DNA of 64,000 nt from Streptomyces sp. YIM 130001 (GTDB taxonomy: Bacteria; Actinomycetota; Actinomycetes; Streptomycetales; Streptomycetaceae). Position numbers and translations under genes: made by a program. The DNA is taken from the NCBI RefSeq assembly GCF_003574445.1, contig NZ_KZ984557.1:180647-244646 (forward strand). The letters are read 5' to 3'. Of the stretch, positions 1 through 7,046 are shown piece after piece (the stretch's first letter is position 1; each line of letters opens with the position of its first letter). Under the pieces are notes generated by a model. The model had not been told where the DNA came from. It saw only the letters and a program-made list of their open reading frames with translations, and did not search any database.

Positions 1-1265
1 AGGAGCAGCGCTTCGGCGTGGAGCACAAGGAGCAGCTCAAGAAGCTCCGGGCGAACGTCGACGTGCTGACCATGTCCGCGACCCCCATCCCGCGCACCCT
101 GGAGATGGCCGTCACCGGCATCCGTGAGATGTCCACGATCACCACCCCGCCGGAGGAGCGGCACCCGGTGCTGACCTTCGTCGGGCCCTACGAAGAACGG
201 CAGATCGGCGCGGCGATCCGCCGTGAACTCCTGCGCGAGGGCCAGGTCTTCTACATCCACAACCGAGTGGACTCCATCGACCGGGCGGCCTCCCGGCTGC
301 GCGCGATCGTGCCCGAGGCGCGGATCGCCACCGCGCACGGGCAGATGTCGGAGGCCGCGCTCGAGCAGGTCGTGGTCGACTTCTGGGAGAAGAAGTTCGA
401 CGTGCTGGTGTCGACGACGATCGTCGAGTCGGGCATCGACATCTCCAACGCCAACACCCTGATCGTCGAGCGCGGCGACAACTTCGGTCTGTCGCAGCTG
501 CACCAGCTGCGCGGCCGGGTCGGGCGCGGCCGTGAGCGCGGGTACGCGTACTTCCTGTACCCGCCGGAGAAGCCGCTCACCGAGACGGCGCACGAGCGGC
601 TCGCGACCATCGCCCAGCACACCGAGATGGGCGCCGGCATGTACGTGGCGATGAAGGACCTGGAGATCCGCGGTGCGGGAAACCTGCTCGGCGGCGAGCA
701 GTCCGGACACATCGCGGGCGTCGGCTTCGACCTCTACGTCCGCATGGTGGGCGAGGCCGTCGCGGACTACCGCGCCTCGCTCGAGGGCGGCGTGGAGGAG
801 GAGCCGCCGCTCGAGGTCAAGATCGAACTGCCCGTCGACGCCCACGTACCGCACGACTACGCGCCCGGCGAGCGCCTGCGCCTGCAGGCGTACCGCGCCA
901 TCGCCTCCGCCAACACGGAGGACGACGTCAAGGCGGTACGTGAGGAACTCACCGACCGCTACGGCAAGCTCCCCGAGCCGGTGGAGAACCTGCTCCTGGT
1001 GGCCGGCCTGCGGATGCTCGCCCGCGCCTGCGGGGTGGGTGAGATCGTGCTGCAGGGCACCAACATCCGCTTCGCGCCGGTCGAATTGAGGGAGTCCCAG
1101 GAGCTGCGTCTCAAGCGCCTCTACCCGGGGACGGTCATCAAACCGACCAACCACCAGCTCCTGGTCCCGCGCCCGAAGACCGCGAAGGTCGGCGGCAAGC
1201 CGCTGACGGGGCGCGAACTCCTCGCGTGGGTCGGGGAGTTCCTCACGTCGATTCTGGGGTCGTGA
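1..1265 (+). CDS. mfd: Transcription-repair coupling factor Mfd, C-terminal part (5' truncated by window edge)
   Basis: The reading frame is open from base 3, so the gene starts outside the window; about 420 C-terminal residues are present. Mfd is an ATP-dependent DNA translocase that removes stalled RNA polymerase from lesions and recruits UvrA for nucleotide excision repair. The fragment opens with the RecG/Mfd helicase motif EQRFGVEHKEQLK, followed by SATPIPRTLEMA (motif III), then the second motor domain with TTIVESGIDI and QLRGRVGR (motifs V and VI), the translocation segment, and the C-terminal domain that masks the UvrA-binding region in the intact protein. It ends LTSILGS with TGA. 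The match to the family is unambiguous over this part. Nothing is damaged; the truncation is only the window edge. Confidence 0.97.
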   Translation, partial: EQRFGVEHKEQLKKLRANVDVLTMSATPIPRTLEMAVTGIREMSTITTPPEERHPVLTFVGPYEERQIGAAIRRELLREGQVFYIHNRVDSIDRAASRLRAIVPEARIATAHGQMSEAALEQVVVDFWEKKFDVLVSTTIVESGIDISNANTLIVERGDNFGLSQLHQLRGRVGRGRERGYAYFLYPPEKPLTETAHERLATIAQHTEMGAGMYVAMKDLEIRGAGNLLGGEQSGHIAGVGFDLYVRMVGEAVADYRASLEGGVEEEPPLEVKIELPVDAHVPHDYAPGERLRLQAYRAIASANTEDDVKAVREELTDRYGKLPEPVENLLLVAGLRMLARACGVGEIVLQGTNIRFAPVELRESQELRLKRLYPGTVIKPTNHQLLVPRPKTAKVGGKPLTGRELLAWVGEFLTSILGS

Positions 1266-1291
1266 GGACGGGTGTCGTGAGGACAGGTGTC
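1262..1291. repeat. 15-bp direct repeat just after mfd
   Basis: Two near-identical 15-bp units GTGAGGAC(G/A)GGTGTC lie head to tail. The first overlaps the mfd stop codon and a decayed third half-copy follows. No hairpin is formed, so it is not a terminator. No function is visible. Confidence 0.6.
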
Positions 1292-1350
1292 TTGAGGGCG
1301 GAGGCTGTCGGGGCGGGGCCGTGACGAAGGCAGAGGTGTGAGAGCGGAGT

Positions 1351-1986
1351 TCAGGATCCGGCCGGTCTGAAGAGCATCTCCGCCAGCGCGCGGAACATGT
1401 TCTCGGGATCCTGCTCGCCCACGGCGTCGTCCAGATTGTGGTTCATCAGCAGCGTGGCGAAGCCGTGGGCGAGCGACCAGGCGGCCACACCCGCGAGCCG
1501 TGCGTCCTCACCGCGCCCCTCCGCCGGTACGGAGTCGACGGCGCTGCGAAGGCTGTGGGAGGCGAGAGCCTGCGCGGTGGACAGCTCCAGATCCTGCGTA
1601 CGCAGCAGCTCCGGCCGGAACATCACGACGAAGTACGCCGGTTGCTCGCGCGCGAACCGCACGTACCGCACCCCCGCCTCGCGCAGGCTGCCCGCTGCCG
1701 ACAGGGTCTCGGCGAGCAGGGCGTAGCCCTCCGCGGCGATGGCGGTGAGCAGGCCGGTGCGGTCCTTGAAGTGGTGAGCGGGCGCGGCGTGCGAGACGCC
1801 TGCCCGGCGGGCGAGATCGCGCAGGCTGAGCGCGGCCGGTCCGTGGGCGGCGATCGCTTCGAGGGCTGCGGTCAGGATGGATCTGCGCAGGTCGCCGTGG
1901 TGGTAGGGGCGGTCGGTCGGCTCGGTCGGGTGGGGAGGTGGGTCGGTTGGGTCGGCGGGTTTCGGGGGCTCGTCGGAACGGGGCAT
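1351..1986 (-). CDS. TetR/AcrR-family transcriptional regulator
   Basis: A 211-residue one-component repressor. After a proline-rich N-terminal tail of about 25 residues, the helix-turn-helix lies at about residues 33-80 (LSLRDLARRAGVSHAAPAHH is the recognition part). The C-terminal half has the WHG-type TetR ligand-binding pattern (YVRFAREQPAYFVVMF). The gene is divergent from the SCO6745-family gene at 2103, with a near-perfect 23-bp palindrome between them, so it most likely represses itself and that neighbour. A TAGGGT -10 box lies 6 bp upstream of the ATG, so the mRNA is probably leaderless. The ligand cannot be told from sequence. Confidence 0.9.
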   Translation of the reverse strand: MPRSDEPPKPADPTDPPPHPTEPTDRPYHHGDLRRSILTAALEAIAAHGPAALSLRDLARRAGVSHAAPAHHFKDRTGLLTAIAAEGYALLAETLSAAGSLREAGVRYVRFAREQPAYFVVMFRPELLRTQDLELSTAQALASHSLRSAVDSVPAEGRGEDARLAGVAAWSLAHGFATLLMNHNLDDAVGEQDPENMFRALAEMLFRPAGS

Positions 1987-1992
1987 GCGATC

Positions 1993-2021
1993 ACCCTACG
2001 AAGAATCTAGGCATTGACAAG
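1993..2021 (-). promoter_or_regulatory. Promoter of the TetR gene, probably leaderless
   Basis: On the minus strand TTGTCA (2021-2016) and TAGGGT (1998-1993) are separated by 17 bp. The ATG begins at 1986, seven bases after the -10 box, where transcription should start. No Shine-Dalgarno sequence fits in this space. Confidence 0.6.
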
Positions 2022-2059
2022 TTCATCGGCATCGTGGAATCTTGTCAGTGTCAAGATTC
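2014..2059 (+). promoter_or_regulatory. Promoter and TetR-type operator in front of the SCO6745-family gene
   Basis: TTGACA at 2014-2019 is followed after 17 bp by GAATCT (2037-2042) as a possible -10. That -10 lies inside a 23-bp palindrome, 2037-2059, with arms GAATCTTG and CAAGATTC and two further inner base pairs (10 of 11 positions symmetric). A weaker similar sequence (GAATCT...CAAGTTC) covers 2003-2024, over the minus-strand promoter. The layout fits one repressor controlling both directions. Confidence 0.65.
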
Positions 2060-2102
2060 GGTAGTGGTTGTAGTCGTGATTCGTACCGAGGGGGAGGCCG
2101 TC

Positions 2103-3023
2103 ATGTCGGGAAGCGAGCGCATCGAGACGCAGGGGCGTGAGATCGGGGGACCGGAGCCGGAGATGAGCGTGGCCCGCGTGCGGCAGATGTGGCATCTGCT
2201 GGAGCCGCTGCATGCGGTGCTGTACTACGCACCGGAGGCGTTCGACGAGGCCGCGAAGCTCGGCTTCGCGGTCGAGGAGCGGTGGCCCAGCTACTTCGCC
2301 TGGCGGGCCGCGCCCCTGGGCGCCGCAGGCGCGGAGCGCGTGACCTCCGCCTTCTACAGCTTCAGCCCCCGCACGGTGGCCGAGCACGTGCCCGCCGCCT
2401 GGGCGGTGGCCGGCCCGGAGCGCATCCTGCAGAGCCGACTGCGAGCCGTCGACCGCGCCTACCGAGCCCTGTTCGGCGCGCGCCTCGACGGACCGGAGCT
2501 GGCCGAGGCAGCCGAACTGGCCCGCGCCGCCGCGGAGTCGGCGGACACGGCCGGCCGGCCGTTGGCCGCGGCCAACGCGGCCCTGCCCTGGCCCGAATCA
2601 CCCCACCTGATCCTGTGGCAGGCCGCGACGATACTGCGGGAGCAGCGCGGCGACGGTCATCTGGCCGCACTGCTCACCGCAGGACTGGACCCGGTCGAGT
2701 CCCTGGTGTCCTTCGCGGCGATCGGCGCCGCCCCGACGGAGCGCTTCGAGAGCCGGGGCTGGAGCAGCACCGAGTGGGCGTCCGCACGCGAACGACTGGT
2801 CACGCGCGGCCTGTTGGACCCGTCGGGTGCCGCGACGGACGAGGGCCACCGACTGCGCGCCGAGGTCGAGCAGCGCACCGACGTACTGGCCGCCGTTCCC
2901 TGGCGGACTCTCGGCGAGGACCGCACGGCCCGTCTCGCCGACCTCCTCGGCGACTTCTGGCTCACCACGATCACCTCCGGACTCCTCCCCTCCGAGAACA
3001 CCCTGGGCATAGGCAAGGTCTGA
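2103..3023 (+). CDS. SCO6745-family protein
   Basis: 306 residues. The N-terminal half carries the pattern typical of the actinobacterial SCO6745 family: WHLLEPLHAVLYYAPEAF, FAWRAAPLGA, then VTSAFYSFSPRTVAEHVPAAW. The C-terminal half contains WSSTEWASARERLVTRGLLD and the following segment, which look like a winged-helix/MarR-like fold. The frame is open further upstream, but ATG 2103 is preceded by GGGGGAGG at good spacing and lies just downstream of the promoter. The family has no established biochemical role that I know of. The divergent TetR gene and shared operator suggest an inducible stress or detoxification function, which is inference. Confidence 0.8.
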   Translation: MSGSERIETQGREIGGPEPEMSVARVRQMWHLLEPLHAVLYYAPEAFDEAAKLGFAVEERWPSYFAWRAAPLGAAGAERVTSAFYSFSPRTVAEHVPAAWAVAGPERILQSRLRAVDRAYRALFGARLDGPELAEAAELARAAAESADTAGRPLAAANAALPWPESPHLILWQAATILREQRGDGHLAALLTAGLDPVESLVSFAAIGAAPTERFESRGWSSTEWASARERLVTRGLLDPSGAATDEGHRLRAEVEQRTDVLAAVPWRTLGEDRTARLADLLGDFWLTTITSGLLPSENTLGIGKV

Positions 3024-3036
3024 CTGTCCGAGGGCG

Positions 3037-3400
3037 GGGAGCGATGCGGTCGGCTCGGCGAGGCGGGCTCGTCGGCTCGCCGAACTGCCTCTGCGTACGT
3101 GCGCGCCGGACGCCACCGGCATCGTGCGGCTCGACCGGCGGATGCCGGCCGCACTGGTGGTCAGCCAGCCGGAGTTGGCGGGCCTCCTGGTGTCCGACGT
3201 CTTCGCGGCGCTGCTCGCGCTCGATCCGGCGGACCGGGCGGTGCTGCTCGAGGCGCTGGAGGCGTGGTCGGCGTGGTCGGCGTGGTCGGCGTGCGAAGGC
3301 TCGGCGGGGCGAGCTGCGAGGCGTCTGTACTGCCACCGGACACGGTCTTCAACCGCGGGCGCGCGTACGCTCGGCGTCTCGTACGTCCCAGGGCCGAGTC
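3037..3400 (+). pseudogene. Remnant of a PucR/CdaR-type regulator (C-terminal HTH part), frameshifted
   Basis: In one frame from about 3037 the translation reads ARRARRLAELPLRTC, then GIVRLDRRMPAALVVSQPELA, LLALDPADRAVLLEALEAW and GSAGRAARRLYCHR. This is the usual lead-in to the PucR C-terminal helix-turn-helix, whose signature is YCHRNTVxNRLRR. At about 3337 one base is missing: the next frame continues (N)TVFNR, but beyond that the resemblance is lost. The N-terminal two thirds of such a regulator are absent. A 9-bp unit (GTGGTCGGC) is repeated three times at 3264-3290, adding WSAWSAWSA where the family has a short linker. I read this as a decaying gene, not a functional one. Confidence 0.65.
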
Positions 3401-3465
3401 GACAGTCCGGGAGAGTCCGAGCAGCCGTGCCGCGCCGTCACAGCGAGGAGGGGGAGGTGGGTGCC

Positions 3466-3792
3466 GTGCCCTGTCACCTGCGGTTCTTCTTCGAGTACGG
3501 CGTGGACACCCCGCTGTGGCCCGGCTCGCCCGGCGATCCGCACCTGGACAGCCCCTACGGCTACCCGTGCGACCTGGACAGGCTCCCGATCACGGCGGCA
3601 ACCCGGGCCGAGCTGACGAGACTGGCCGATCGCTACCAGTCGTCGCTCGACGAGGAGTATCCGCCTGGCCCTTCACGGTGGCCCATGGACGAGCGGGAAC
3701 TGTTCCAACGGCAGTCGGACGCCGCCGTCGAAGCGCTGCGCCGAGAGCTGGGCAGCGGCTGGACGATCGAGTACCGGCGCCCGCAGTTCTGA
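3466..3792 (+). CDS. Small hypothetical protein
   Basis: 108 residues from GTG 3466, which has a GGAGG-containing purine run about 9 bases upstream; GTG 3457 is an alternative. The frame is open further upstream only because it joins the decayed PucR remnant. The protein begins with a short beta-like stretch (CHLRFFFEYGVDTPLW), is rich in Pro and acidic residues in the middle (LDSPYGYPCDLDRLP), and ends in two likely helices (ELTRLADRYQSSLDEEY and ERELFQRQSDAAVEALRREL). No signal peptide or membrane segment is present. It resembles the small cytoplasmic proteins of unknown role that are common in Streptomyces. I do not recognise the family. Confidence 0.6.
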   Translation: MPCHLRFFFEYGVDTPLWPGSPGDPHLDSPYGYPCDLDRLPITAATRAELTRLADRYQSSLDEEYPPGPSRWPMDERELFQRQSDAAVEALRRELGSGWTIEYRRPQF

Positions 3793-3907
3793 CCCGAAGC
3801 GCGTGCGTCACGCGCCGCTTCCCCGGCCGGGGCAGGTGCCGACTCCGCAGACCGGCCGTAGGCAAATGCGCTTCCTCCCGGTGAAGGTGGTGAATACCGT
3901 GCACGCC

Positions 3908-4657
3908 ATGGAGCTAGATATCAGCACGCTCGCCGAGCGGCCCGAACTGCAGGACGCTCTGTGGCAGCTGTCCGACACCTGGCCCGAGTACATCCAGAAC
4001 GACCCGGTGGGCTGGTCGCACTTCGACCGGATCGTGGCGGAGCTGCCGGAGTACGTCCTGGTGGCGACGGACGAGCAGGGCGCCTTGGTCGCCAGGGCGC
4101 TGAGCGTGCCGTTCGCGCTGCACGAGAAGGGCCGCGACGGAGAACTTCCCGATGGCGGCTGGGACCAGGTCCTGGTGTGGGCGTTCGCGGACCGGCGGCA
4201 CGGCGTCGACCCGGACACGGTGAGCGCCATCGAGATCACCGTGTCCGCCGGTCGGCAGGGCAGCGGGATCTCGGCCGTCATGCTGGCCGCGATGCGGGAG
4301 AACGCACGGGCGCGGGGGTTCAGCGAGGTGGTCGCCCCGGTCCGGCCCAGCGCCAAGCACCGCGAGCCGCACGCCTCGATATACGAATACGCCCGCCGGA
4401 TCCGGCCGGAGGACGGCCTGCCCCACGACCCGTGGCTGCGGGTGCACGTACGGGCCGGCGGTGTGATCGAGAAGGTGGCACCGACCTCGATGTGCGTACC
4501 GGGCTCGGTGGCGCAATGGCGCGACTGGACGGGTCTGCCCTTCGACCGGCCGGGCGAGGTCGAGGTGCCGGGCGCCCTGGTCCCCGTCCACTGCGATCCC
4601 GAGCGCGGACACGCGGTGTACGTGGAGCCCAACGTCTGGGTACGACACCGCATGTGA
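3908..4657 (+). CDS. GNAT-family N-acetyltransferase-like protein
   Basis: 249 residues starting at ATG 3908 (an in-frame GTG at 3899 is possible). The middle shows a GNAT core: EYVLVATDEQGALVARA as the beta2-beta3 region, AIEITVSAGRQGSGISAVML as the acetyl-CoA binding motif A (family form Q/RxxGxG/A), and then MRENARARGFSEVVAPVRPS. The last 100 residues (DWTGLPF, VHCDPERGHAVYVEPNVWVRH) follow a pattern I recognise from a widespread Streptomyces protein annotated as N-acetyltransferase. The substrate is unknown. It stands alone between the small gene at 3466 and the lipoprotein at 4915. Confidence 0.78.
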   Translation: MELDISTLAERPELQDALWQLSDTWPEYIQNDPVGWSHFDRIVAELPEYVLVATDEQGALVARALSVPFALHEKGRDGELPDGGWDQVLVWAFADRRHGVDPDTVSAIEITVSAGRQGSGISAVMLAAMRENARARGFSEVVAPVRPSAKHREPHASIYEYARRIRPEDGLPHDPWLRVHVRAGGVIEKVAPTSMCVPGSVAQWRDWTGLPFDRPGEVEVPGALVPVHCDPERGHAVYVEPNVWVRHRM

Positions 4658-4914
4658 GCCCGCCCGGGTCCCGCTCCGGAAGGGCGCCCACCCCGTCCAC
4701 GTACGACACCCGCGCGAACCCTGACCCTGCGATGCGATCGACGCGTGCCCCCAACTCCCGCCGAATCGTTGGTCGAATCAGTGGCCGAACCTGCGGCCAC
4801 TGCCTAACATCGATCACCGCAACACCTGTGCCCGTCCGTCGTCCCGACCGCCACCCAGGCGGCGGGGTCGAGCGCGGCACCCGAAGGTGTCAATCTCGCC
4901 GCCGGGAGGCCTCC
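4658..4914. other. Intergenic region before the SurA-like lipoprotein gene
   Basis: No gene is visible. A short inverted repeat, AGTGGCC (4780-4786) and GGCCACT (4795-4801), is followed directly by CCTAACATC, a possible -10 (TAACAT). CGAATC occurs twice just upstream. This is the likely promoter area of the lipoprotein gene. Confidence 0.4.
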
Positions 4915-5571
4915 TTGCACCGCCGCCGTCGCACCGCGCTCACCGTTTCCGCCGCTCTGCTCGTCGCGGCACCGCTCCTGTCCGCCTGTGGGAACGAGGC
5001 GCACCCGGGAGCCGCGGCCGTGGTCGGCGGGGACCGCATCACCGTCGAGCAACTGCAGTCCCGGGTCGGCGAGGTCAGGACGGCACAGCAGAAAGCCACC
5101 GCGAAGTCGGACGAGTACGCACAGGCGGTCGAGAAGACCGGCGGCCTCACCCGGAGCACCCTGCAGTCGATGGTGCTCGACCGGGTACTGCACCGGGCCG
5201 CCACCGACGCGGGCGTCGAGGTCAGCCGGCGCGAGGTGCAGGAGCTGCGCGACCAGGTCGAGCAGCAGGCCGGCGGCCGCAAGGCGTTCGAGACCGGCTG
5301 GCTGCAGCAGTACAGCATCGCTCCGGGCCGGATCGACGACAGCCTGCGCACCGAGATCGAGGCGCAGAAGCTGTACGCCGCGCTGGGTGTCCAGCCGCAG
5401 AGCGAGGAGGGGCAGGCCGCGTTCTGGAGTGCGCTCGCCGACGCCTCGAAGGCCCTGAAGGTCGACCTCAACCCGCGCTACGGCAGCTGGGACGTGGCCA
5501 AGAGCCGCCGGGCGGACGCCAAGACGCCGTGGCTGCGCGAGGTCAGCGCCAAGGATCAGCAGCAGGCGTAA
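4915..5571 (+). CDS. SurA N-terminal-domain lipoprotein (periplasmic-type chaperone)
   Basis: 218 residues from TTG 4915, chosen because GGGAGG lies 6 bases upstream and because this start gives a proper lipoprotein signal: a basic N-terminus (HRRRR), a hydrophobic stretch, and the lipobox LSAC with the lipidated Cys at residue 25. The mature part begins AVVGGDRITVEQLQSRV, the hallmark of SurA/PrsA-type chaperone N-terminal domains, and continues with VLDRVLHRAATDAGVEVSRREV. There is no rotamase (parvulin) domain; the protein stops after an all-helical region. It should sit on the outer face of the membrane and help fold secreted proteins. It is encoded directly upstream of mazG, but a large repeat array separates them. 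Confidence 0.85.
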   Translation: MHRRRRTALTVSAALLVAAPLLSACGNEAHPGAAAVVGGDRITVEQLQSRVGEVRTAQQKATAKSDEYAQAVEKTGGLTRSTLQSMVLDRVLHRAATDAGVEVSRREVQELRDQVEQQAGGRKAFETGWLQQYSIAPGRIDDSLRTEIEAQKLYAALGVQPQSEEGQAAFWSALADASKALKVDLNPRYGSWDVAKSRRADAKTPWLREVSAKDQQQA

Positions 5572-5582
5572 CGTCGCCGAAC

Positions 5583-5616
5583 GGGCCGCCCGCCGGGGCA
5601 ACCGCCAGGGCGGCCC
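5583..5616 (+). terminator. Hairpin after the lipoprotein gene
   Basis: GGGCCGCC (5583-5590) pairs with GGCGGCCC (5609-5616), 12 bp past the stop codon. There is no T tract, as is usual for Streptomyces terminators. Confidence 0.6.
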
Positions 5617-5742
5617 TCAAGTGTCTGCTCGCAACGCCCGAACTCCGCGCCCGCCGCAAGGAGCCGGTTAGCGCGACGAACCACCCGTCGCGATGAACTG
5701 CCCCCCCCGCAAGGAGCCGGGCGGCGGCCCGCTCGCGTCCTG

Positions 5743-6017
5743 GCCCGGTCCGGCCGGGAACTCACCGGCCCGGTCCGGCCGGGAACTCACCGGCCCGGTC
5801 CGGCCGGGAACTCACCGGCCCGGTCCGGCCGGATACTCACCGGCCCGGTCCGGCCGGGAACTCACCGGCCCGGTCCGGCCGGGAACTCACCGGCCCGGTC
5901 CGGCCGGGAACTCACCGGCCCGGTCCGGCCGGATACTCACCGGCCCCGTCCGCCCGGATACACACCGGCCCCGCCCGCCCGGAACTTCACCGGCCCCGGC
6001 GGGGCGCGTACACCGGC
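5743..6017. repeat. 25-bp tandem repeat array upstream of mazG
   Basis: About ten to eleven head-to-tail copies of a 25-bp unit, AACTCACCGGCCCGGTCCGG plus CCGGG. The first eight are nearly identical, differing mainly A/T at one position (GGAACTCACC or GGATACTCACC); the last three are diverged. Because 25 is not a multiple of 3, any frame through it gives a Pro/Gly/Arg-rich pattern with a 25-residue period, so I do not treat the open frames here as genes. Each unit contains CCGG-rich inverted segments that could pair. The array fills most of the space between the lipoprotein gene and mazG. Upstream, CGCGACG/CGTCGCG (5672-5692) is a separate small hairpin, and CCGCAAGGAGCCGG occurs twice (near 5654 and 5707). 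Confidence 0.9.
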
Positions 6018-6083
6018 CCGAGGACTTCCAGGCCCCTCGGGCCTCCCCGCACGGGTGTCGGTGGAGGGCGTTAGGTTCGTGGG

Positions 6084-7046
6084 GTGAACGCTGAAGATGC
6101 CGGTCGTGTCGTCCTGCTCACCACCAGCCACCGGGTCGCGCCGGGCCTGCTGTCCTGGCCCGCGTGGCAGGTGCTGCACAGTGCCCGGCGGGTGCTGTGC
6201 TCCGACCCGGAGCACCCGCAGTTGCCGTATCTGCGCGAGGCAGGTGTCGCCGTGGAGGAGGCGGCGCCCGAGGCGCAGGACCTGGTCGACGCCACCGCCG
6301 GCGGCGACACCGTGGTCGTCGTGGCCTCCGGAGAGGGGGAGTCCCGGCTGACCGACGGCCTCGCCCGTCTGGCCGGTTCGGGTCGGGTCGAGATGCCGGC
6401 TCTGGAGCTGCTGCCCGCCTCCTACGATCTGCCCGGCGCGCGGCTGCTCGACCTGGTGCAGGTGATGGACCGGATCCGTCTCGAGTGCCCGTGGTCCTCG
6501 CGGCAGACCCACGAGGGACTCGCCAAGTACGGCATCGAAGAGGCCTACGAACTCGTGGAGGCCATCGAGGACGGCGACCGCGTCGAACTGCGCGAGGAAC
6601 TCGGCGACGTACTGCTGCAGGTGGTGTTCCACGCCCGGATCGCAGAGGACGACGACGAGGAGCCGTTCTCCGTGGACGATGTGGCGGCCGGCATCGTCGC
6701 CAAGCTCATCCACCGCCACCCGCACGTGTTCGGCGACGAGCATGCCGAGACGCCCGAGGACGTCAAGGCGCACTGGCTGCGCACGAAGGCCGAGGAGAAG
6801 CAGCGCGATTCGGTCACCGAGGGTGTACCGCTCGGGCAGCCGGGCCTGGCGCTCGCCGCCAAACTCGCGGGCCGCGCGCGTACCGCCGGTCTCGACGTCG
6901 CCCTGCCTTCGGGCGACGGCATCGGCTACGAACTCCTTGCGATGGCCGTACGAGCCCAGGCGGAGGGCACCGACCCGGAGTCGGCCCTGCGCGCCGCCGG
7001 CCGCGCCTACCGCGACGCGATCCTCGCCGCGGAGTCCGGAGCATGA
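6084..7046 (+). CDS. mazG: MazG-family nucleoside triphosphate pyrophosphohydrolase
   Basis: 320 residues from GTG 6084. MazG hydrolyses (d)NTPs to monophosphate and pyrophosphate, cleaning the nucleotide pool and, in some bacteria, lowering alarmone. The MazG core starts with CPWSSRQTHEGLAKYGIEEA (about residue 138), followed by EEAYELVEAIED and LREELGDVLLQVVFHARIA. These give the EExxE plus ExxD set that binds magnesium. The C-terminal part has the second, shorter MazG-like region. The N-terminal 120 residues match the extra methylase-like extension (VLLTTSHRVAPGLLSW) seen in Streptomyces MazG. The stop overlaps the P450 start (ATGA), so the two are translationally coupled. Confidence 0.93.
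   Translation: MNAEDAGRVVLLTTSHRVAPGLLSWPAWQVLHSARRVLCSDPEHPQLPYLREAGVAVEEAAPEAQDLVDATAGGDTVVVVASGEGESRLTDGLARLAGSGRVEMPALELLPASYDLPGARLLDLVQVMDRIRLECPWSSRQTHEGLAKYGIEEAYELVEAIEDGDRVELREELGDVLLQVVFHARIAEDDDEEPFSVDDVAAGIVAKLIHRHPHVFGDEHAETPEDVKAHWLRTKAEEKQRDSVTEGVPLGQPGLALAAKLAGRARTAGLDVALPSGDGIGYELLAMAVRAQAEGTDPESALRAAGRAYRDAILAAESGA

Noticed and set aside
5693..6094. Open frame of 133 codons through the 25-bp repeat array
   Set aside because: The protein would be Pro/Gly/Arg repeats created by the 25-bp unit; there is no ribosome site and the diverged copies keep no frame.
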